This document shows positions 57,382 to 64,000 of a DNA stretch of 64,000 nt, piece by piece (the first letter of the stretch is position 1; every line of letters begins with the position of its first letter). Source of the DNA: Dallia pectoralis (lineage: Eukaryota > Chordata > Actinopteri > Esociformes > Umbridae); assembly GCA_029465975.1 (NCBI GenBank), contig CM055746.1, forward strand, positions 2,335,602 to 2,399,601. The letters are read 5' to 3'. A program made the position numbers and the translations under genes. Below the pieces are notes generated by a model. That model was not told where the DNA came from. It saw nothing but the letters and a program-made list of their open reading frames with translations, and searched no databases.

Positions 57382-57892
57382 TATTTATAAAGAAAGTTTT
57401 TAAAATTTTTATTGTAATTTTTTTGTATTTTGTCTCTTGCCTATTTTGGGCACGGCTGTTATACTGAGTATCTTGTTCTAAATGGCAGTTTGCCAGACAA
57501 TAAATAGCAGCAATGTCTGGGGTATTGGGAGCATTAGTGTGCAGTAATTGAGTGTGCGAGATGCATAGCTTAAAGGATTAAAAATGTTAGTTTTAGAAGA
57601 TATGTGTTATTCCTGGCTAGAGGGAAGAGCAATTCTGTTGTGAGGTAATCATTTGTCTGTGTAATTGGCCTCTTTGACAAGACAGTTTTTTATTGGGCAT
57701 GCAGTTATGCCAATGATTGGTTGTTGTTTTTTCATCTGTTGGGTTAGTCACATTCTAGCCAAACATTCATACACAAGTCTTGTCCAAGGAACACATTCCA
57801 CAAGCACCAATTAAGTTCACCAAGATGAACCTTGGATTTAGAATTCATTTAAATACTTACGGGACCCAACTTCGCTTGCACAAAATTACCAC

Positions 57893-57898
57893 TTTATT
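57893..57898 (-). terminator. Polyadenylation signal of the ADAD-family gene
   Basis: TTTATT on the + strand reads AATAAA on the - strand, about 330 nt beyond the ADAD stop. The two convergent transcription units would thus end about 500 bp apart. Confidence 0.5.
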
Positions 57899-58230
57899 GT
57901 CCCAACGTCCTTTCACCTTTGAACAAACAATGTCCCCACTACTGCAAGCCAATACACATTCAAGTGGGTTTGGCCTTGTACAGCAATTCGAATGAGTCAT
58001 GGAAATTTGTATTGAAACAATTTGGAACACATTTTCAAACCTCAACAAGTTTTGGGTTTGATTTAGCATATTCATTTGATACTTGAAACTGAAAACAGAA
58101 CATTTCACAGAACAGAGTGGGTTGACATACATGTCAAAATTGCAACTTTAACTAAGAAAAACACAGGAAGACCACAAAGTTTGTACAGTAAGAAATAGAC
58201 TAGTTATAGTTCACAACAAAAAGTCGCCCG

Positions 58231-61200
58231 TTAGGGACTAAAGCTGTCCACCAAGTGTTTGGAGTTCCATGGTCCAGCTCCGTTTGACAGGAGCTGCTGG
58301 TTAACCACTGTTTTGGCATTCTGAAAGCCATGAGACTCCACCTGCAACAGTAAGTAATGAACAAATATCTGAACACTTTCCCCAAGGATTAAGTTTGCAA
58401 CTTGGGTTTGTCAATAGACTACTGCGGCCTGCCTTCATGGTCAATACAATATGCAGCTTTTTACGTGAGAAAGTTCAACATGACCAGATGAATGGAGAAC
58501 AACCACTGGATTTCCATGGCTCACGTTTCGACTGAGTGAACAAAGCCATCATTACATAATATAATATTTACTGTATAGAGCCGACACATCTTTGTCAACA
58601 AGTGACCTTTGAAATTGACTAAATTCAGTGACATCTTTAATGATTAGTAATTTACACACACCTTGGCTCTGTGATATGTGGGTAGATCCAGTAAACCGGA
58701 GTGTCCACCCAGTTTTGCAGTTTTGCGGAAGTAGCTGTAGAGGGCCCTCTTGCACAGCCTGCTAGAGAAGCCAGAGCCACTGACGAACGGGGAGCTGAAG
58801 GACACAGAAAGGTCTAGCACAATTACTATCCCTCACACACAACACAGCACTTCTAACACCGTACAGAGGTAAGCATTGTTCTACGCCAGTAGGAAAATGT
58901 ACCCGTTAGAGAGATGTAACCAAGAGACTTTCTCAGCAATAATACACTGAATAAAGGACAGTAATCAATAACCACTTCAGCCATACAGCTCATATTAAAC
59001 ACAATACACTTATATTCAGAAAGACCCCAGTTTTGTGTCCGTTGTAATTTTTCAGGCCCCAGAAATTCTGCTCCAACTTACTGAGCTGTCAAACAGATTA
59101 GAGGTCTGCACAGGCTTTAAACTGAAGCCCGAACCCGGCCCGTACCCGCGATCATTTAACCCGACCCGACAGTTACATTTACATGTTAAGCCCGAACCCG
59201 ACCCGATCTGACCCCGAGGTCCACTCTGTTTCTTACATCAAAAAACATTTTTGCAATATGTTCTATTTAATGATTGCTTGAAACGGTAAACAAATAACCT
59301 GTGTTGTGACTGAAATAGCACGCGAGAGCGGTAGCACATGCGCAACATTTTTTTGTGATATAAATGATATAATAATATATATATTATTTTATTTATATTT
59401 TTTGGAGCGAGCGAGAGAGGAGAGCAGAGCAAGCGAGAGAGCCTGTGTCTGTGTGTAGCCTATTGCATGCAGTGCACATTGCACATCTGCGCACACATGT
59501 ACTTTCTCTCGTCTCGCGTGCCGGTCACCACAACAACACACAGCAAGCAGGCAAAGCACACGGTGACAGCACGCAAACTATATATAGCCTTTTTAGTTTT
59601 TCTTATTTAAAAACCCGAACCCGAGGCTGTACATTAACCCGAAACCCGAACATTTTACGGGACCCGTCGGGCTCGGGTCGGGTAGCAGACCTCTAAAACA
59701 GATTACTGGAAACTTTACACCAAATGAGAACATTTTGTTTCGTCTGCGTGTCAACTCTTCTAATTGGCTATTGCATTAGACCGCCCGTCAGAAGGCAAAC
59801 ACATTTTAAAAAACGGACGACGACCATCGTACGACTTCCATTGAAAATCTGCCAATTGGTCCGTGCCCTTACACATCCACGGTGAAGCCACTGGTGCTGT
59901 CCAGGACCTCGATGTTGGAATCCCCGAGACACCAGTTGATGCTGAGGTCTGCGCCATGGGAGGAGGTGGGCGGAGAGCCCGCCCTCTCACTGCTGAGGAA
60001 GTATATTGACTTCCTGCTGAACGGCGGGGCCAGCAGATCCTCCCAGCTACCATCACCCAGACGCTTATTGATGGTGTCCGACACCATTTCTGAGCTGTGA
60101 GTGGAGTCACCTGAGCAATAGAGAGACGGTTATTTTGGGAAGTTCTCAATGTCTACTGGTGAAAACATTTGTCAGTCGAAAAGCCTTACGATCTGTTCTA
60201 GTTACTTGAAAAGACACAGCTCAAAGCTTTCCCCTGAATCAAGTAAGACGGGTCATGTTTAAAATAATTACACTGTCTGGATAAAGGTCGTAACCTTGTT
60301 CATTACTTTAGTGGGGATAGAGAAATAACTATTTTATCCTCTGAATAAATCAGCTATGAGTATTTGAGTTATTACATAGAAGTATTACATACACATATGC
60401 TGGCCTGAGATCAGGCATTTGTTAAAATTCTTTCTCTAGTTTGCCTGTTCGAACCAGGCCTGTGACTCTCGTTACATTAGCCATCTACACTGCTTCCAAT
60501 TGCATGCCTGTACAATTGATAAACAATTACTCATTTGGTATTAAGATTTGTCTGAGGTTTCCCCCCGAAAATAAATGTGTAAGTGAGATTTTACCTAAAA
60601 ACTGTAAAATGAGTATTATTTTAATAAATTAATAATTGGTATTAAAGTAAATGTTTTGCGGTCATTAAGTTACCCAGCACCACACAGGTGATGTAGAGCG
60701 GCTCAATAAAGTGACTCAGCAGCGCCCCCTGCACCCCAGTGACAGTCCAGCGGCACAGCTTATCGCTGTCTGACATACAGCAGACGCGGGCTTCCCACAC
60801 GCTGGGGTTCAGGAAGGACATCGGGATCAAGGAACCCTTGGTGTGGCATTGCAGCTTCAGAGACTTCCTGGGAGAACAAAGGAGCATGTACAGGTGACAC
60901 CGGGCTTAGTTACTATTGAGAGAAGCACAACGTGTAACCAATGAACACAGTCGAGCAGCGGTTACTGCCTGGGTGGAGTCGATTGCCACGGCATTTAAAC
61001 GGCAACAGTTTTCAGATCTCTTGTCTTGTCCGATGTCGTCTAATTGTCGTTTTGGACTAGTGTCGTCAAGCAGTAGCAAGATTGTAGTCCTTTGTCAGTC
61101 TGTCTACCTTGTGAATCCTATGCCATTGAAACCATTTAAATGTCGAACTTACATAAGAATGCATTGAGCGGCGCCTTTCAGGGCTTGGTTGGTGTAGAGG

Positions 61201-62860
61201 TGCAGGTAGATCCCAGGCTTGAGCTGGAGCAGGTGGCTATCAGGGCTCCCCTCGTAGACGGAGAGTTCCTTGTGCTTAGGGTCATGGCTAAACAACAGCA
61301 GCAGCTGCTTGAACAAATACCTGAACATAAAAAGGATTTCCTAATATCCAATACTAGCAAAAACAGAGAACAAAACTGTGGGTTTTTGACGACAATGGAT
61401 CTGTGGCGAAACACTACCAAGGTTTGGGTTTATTAACAGAACGAACAGTGCCTGGCAAAAGAATAAGAACATCTAGTTAATGGCTCCCATCTTTTTCTTT
61501 TCTTCCATTAGATGCCCAATAAGCTCAACCAGGAAGTATCTTACCTTTTGAGAGCCCGCCGGGCGATAACGATGGCATGACAGTCATGCACCATGGTGCC
61601 ACTGTAACAGAGCCAGCCGCTGCAGCACGATTGCCCGGTGCCCAACGCCACCACCTCATATCGCTCACAGCACTGGCCCCCAGTGTCAATCACCTCTGTG
61701 GATACACAAAGTAACATCACCCTTCTGTCCTTCCCTGTCCCGGGAGCCCTACGTTAGCTGGTTTTACCTCACATTCTTATTGTACTGGGCCTCCAGCTGA
61801 TTTAACTCTCCAAATGCACTTGTGTTAAACAGTAAATACAGAAGTGTGCATGTAAGTATCGCAAACACATCGGACATGTGTGTATCAGGGTGGTAAGTTT
61901 AACTCAGGGTAGCCCATCTTGAATCCAATTTGAAATATACCAAAAACCCTCTGTAGCCATGAAGCAAAAAACATTTGTCTGATGAAATTAAAAATAACCT
62001 GTTTGTGCTAAATGCAAATAATTATGTTTGGCGAAAACCTAACTGTTGCACATCCCCCAAAGAACACCAGCGTTGTGGTGGAATAAATACTTTAGGACTT
62101 TTTAAAAGCTGAATGGGACGACAAATAAGACTCACCTCTCTCAAGGACAAAAGCAGCCAGATGGCTCTTGCAGCTCTGAAACTCAGGGCACTCCCGCAGG
62201 AGGCTCACAAACTTCTCGTTGCACACTGCTGCCATCCGATGTCTATGCCAGTCTGTGTAACCCACTAGAAAGAGTTTAGATTTTTACCAAATTCATGTAA
62301 AACGCTTGTTCCCACTCACATGTAAATTAGATTGAACAAAAAAGCCCCATTGAGGGCAGAAGATCCCTTGTTTACATGGGATACATGACAGCACACTTAC
62401 CCCCGGTCTTACTGCCCCTCTTAGGCGTGCTGACCAGGTTGTCAGACATGTCAAGGACCTCTTGCTTAGGAAATGTGTTGTCCTCTGCGGTCAAAGGCAG
62501 TGGGCTTGGGGGTGAGCAACCATCACAATCATCACTGGTCTCCTCCAAGTCAGAAGGCATCATGTTGTGACTCTTTAGAGCGAGCCCGGTTGACGAGGTC
62601 CTCCGGTGGGACATGCAGTCGTCTGTCAGCACGGGCCCCAGCAAGTCTGGCTTCTTGGATCCACCACCAACACATAGGGGCTTGTCGAAATCCAGAGGGT
62701 CACCGCAAACCCACTCAAAGTCCTGCCCCACGGCCCCTCTACGGCGGCTGTCCCGGGGGGGCATTCGCATCTCCTGACCCTCACGCTCAGAGGAGATGCG
62801 CTTCAGTAGAGATGCAGCCATTCTTGGCAGTCGCTTGTGGGTGACATCGTAATCCATCAT
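58231..62860 (-). CDS. Adenosine deaminase domain-containing protein (ADAD family, catalytically dead)
   Basis: Eight exons in transcript order: 62860-62401, 62264-62136, 61695-61545, 61320-61153, 60867-60674, 60110-59873, 58794-58662, 58341-58231 (1584 nt, 527 aa). ADAD1 and ADAD2 are testis-enriched relatives of ADAR RNA editors needed for male germ-cell development. The deaminase-like part starts near residue 155: VALGTGQSCCSGW, VHDCHAIVIARRALKRYLF, LHLYTNQALKGAAQ, SDKLCRWTVTGVQGALLSHF, INWCLGDSNIEVLDSTSG, SRLCKRAL. The ADAR HAE motif is HAI, so the proton-shuttling Glu is lost, and the zinc-ligand PCG segment reads ALKG. No double-stranded RNA-binding domain is visible before it. Features of both ADAD1 and ADAD2 occur, so the paralogue is undecided. 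The frame is open across the acceptor before 62860, so an upstream coding exon cannot be excluded. Confidence 0.88.
59099..59695. mobile_element. Non-autonomous hAT element with perfect 8-bp target-site duplication
   Basis: The element starts TAGAGGTCTGC and ends GCAGACCTCTA, perfect 11-bp terminal inverted repeats. It is flanked by AAACAGAT on both sides (59091-59098 and 59696-59703), the 8-bp duplication expected of hAT insertion. Subterminal regions are rich in CCCGAACCCG-type repeats. At 597 bp with no transposase, it was moved in trans. It lies in the intron between the sixth and seventh ADAD exons. Confidence 0.93.
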
Positions 62861-63508
62861 CCTATCACCTGCTCTAAGACAACACAACTAATGTCACAGC
62901 CCATAATCACATCAGTCATGACACCTGTAGGAACTTTCTCTAACCAATCACAATAAGTGAAAGTCACTTCCGTTAGTGCAACAAATAAATGTCTGCTTGT
63001 TAAAAAAACTCCCATTTACTGATCGTCATCCCATAGGGGCACGCAGATACATCAGTGGTTAATATACGCATGCACCAAAAAAAAGTATTATAATAATTTC
63101 GACTCGACAGGTGCGTCATTTCTAATCAATGTGAGGGCCACTACCTGACGAAAACGGCTTTTTAATATTTAAACGAACAACTTCTTCAAGCAAACATGTA
63201 ATTAAAGCGGCAGGCCACGTGTCACAGTTGGCTAGCTTTTAATGACTAATGTAAAGCTAAGACATGACCTACTAATTACGTCCGCGTGTTACACCTCGTT
63301 TGCAAAAGAAGCTAGCTGGCAATAAGTAAAAGTATTAACTAGCTTAATACAAATAATTATGAATTACACATCACCAATGAGTCCTACTGTTATGGCGTTA
63401 CTTTTACAACAAGGTTTTACCTGGGAAGATAGAGGTTTAAATGCCATGTGCATCAACACGAAACGTCGACAACCAGAGGTCACGGTGGACTTGACCCGAG
63501 CAGATACT

Positions 63509-63520
63509 GGTCACGTGACC
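63509..63520. promoter_or_regulatory. 12-bp palindromic E-box GGTCACGTGACC
   Basis: A perfect palindrome containing TCACGTGA, the site preferred by USF and MiT/TFE bHLH-zip factors. A second CACGTG-like core (GCACGTGC) follows 1 bp later. It lies about 650 bp upstream of the ADAD start exon. Motif only. Confidence 0.5.
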
Positions 63521-63559
63521 GCACGTGCAAATCTCCGCAGATTTGGTTCAAACGAATTG

Positions 63560-63715
63560 TGTCGATAGTGATGAATCGGCTCATTTGGCTCGGCTCTCCA
63601 GAAAGGACCGGCTCTTTTGGCTCCCAAATGGAACGAAGCGTGTTTCTGTATTGTCGATAGTGATTAATCGGCTCACCAGAAAGAACCGGCTCTTTTGGCT
63701 CCCAAATGGCTCTTT
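63560..63715. repeat. Direct repeat, about 60-70 bp units
   Basis: TGTCGATAGTGATGAATCGG at 63559 recurs as TGTCGATAGTGATTAATCGG at 63653. Each copy then contains CCGGCTCTTTTGGCTCCCAA. Probably two copies of a dispersed repeat end. Confidence 0.7.
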
Positions 63716-64000
63716 AAAAAATATGTTTGCAATAGCTTGGCTATAATTGGTGTTGAAACAGTTCTAATTAAATTCTAAAATTATATTATACTCATTTCAG
63801 TATGATAATATAGAAACTAATACACGCCATGGGATATGTGTGACATGATCAGGCTATACCTAATTAATTACACATTAAATAACAAATATGTGTCTAGGGT
63901 AGGCACTGCCAACGTGTCTCTGCATGAGAATGGACATTTATCCTAACTCAGAATTCGTGACATACAGTGAGACATTTTGACCCGCTAGCTTAAAAATTCA

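Larger units (their letters stand above)
62865..64000. other. Upstream region of the ADAD-family gene
   Basis: An acceptor (TTAGAGCAG on the - strand, near 62867-62875) precedes the start codon, so at least one upstream exon is expected here or beyond the window. The stretch also contains the E-box palindrome at 63509-63520 and a direct repeat at 63560-63715. No complete further gene was recognised. Confidence 0.5.

Overview
The window is nuclear DNA of a vertebrate, very probably a teleost fish. It holds six protein-coding genes with short exons, GT-AG introns, no operons, many tandem repeats and several fish DNA transposons. Tc1-type remnants include a Sleeping Beauty-like terminus at 45.25 kb and a second Tc1 terminus at 42.75 kb. 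These resemble families I know best from salmonids and pikes, so a protacanthopterygian source is my guess; the species cannot be fixed from sequence alone.

Layout on the + strand: kptn (75-7295, 12 coding exons, 441 aa); a 3 kb intergenic stretch; a Nova-family splicing regulator, best called nova2 (10361-26651, 4 coding exons, 495 aa, three KH domains); a gene-poor 12 kb stretch that may hold a long nova 3' UTR; a 3.2 kb CACTA/EnSpm-like transposon (38970-42159) with a decayed zinc-finger ORF and a 42-bp minisatellite; alkbh6 (43817-46135, 6 exons, 234 aa); capns1 (48482-52792, 10 coding exons, 216 aa); and a Myb/SANT-like nuclear factor (54836-56423, 4 coding exons, 378 aa). On the - strand is an ADAD-family pseudo-deaminase (62860 down to 58231, 8 exons, 527 aa), with a non-autonomous hAT element in one intron flanked by a perfect 8-bp target-site duplication. 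Exon borders were placed by hand from homology, splice consensus and phase, and every reconstructed CDS is a whole number of codons.

The genes work in separate pathways: amino-acid signalling to mTORC1 (KPTN in KICSTOR), neuronal alternative splicing (NOVA), 2-oxoglutarate/iron dioxygenase chemistry (ALKBH6), calpain regulation (CAPNS1), transcription (Myb/SANT-like) and germ-cell RNA biology (ADAD). The human orthologues of KPTN, NOVA2, ALKBH6, CAPNS1 and MYPOP all lie on 19q13, so the block looks like conserved synteny.

The most unusual feature is that tandem duplications repeatedly include splice sites. In kptn the exon 1 donor is doubled, the exon 3 donor is doubled in a way that leaves an in-frame 15-codon extension, and the exon 7 donor is present about 15 times in a 40-bp minisatellite. 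In nova the exon 3 acceptor is present six times. A 16-bp minisatellite starts inside the nova exon 1 donor. A perfect GT repeat of about 625 bp lies 36 bp after the kptn exon 1 donor. A second candidate first exon for nova (ending at 16534) sits in a CpG-rich block inside intron 1 and would give a protein lacking the N-terminal basic region.
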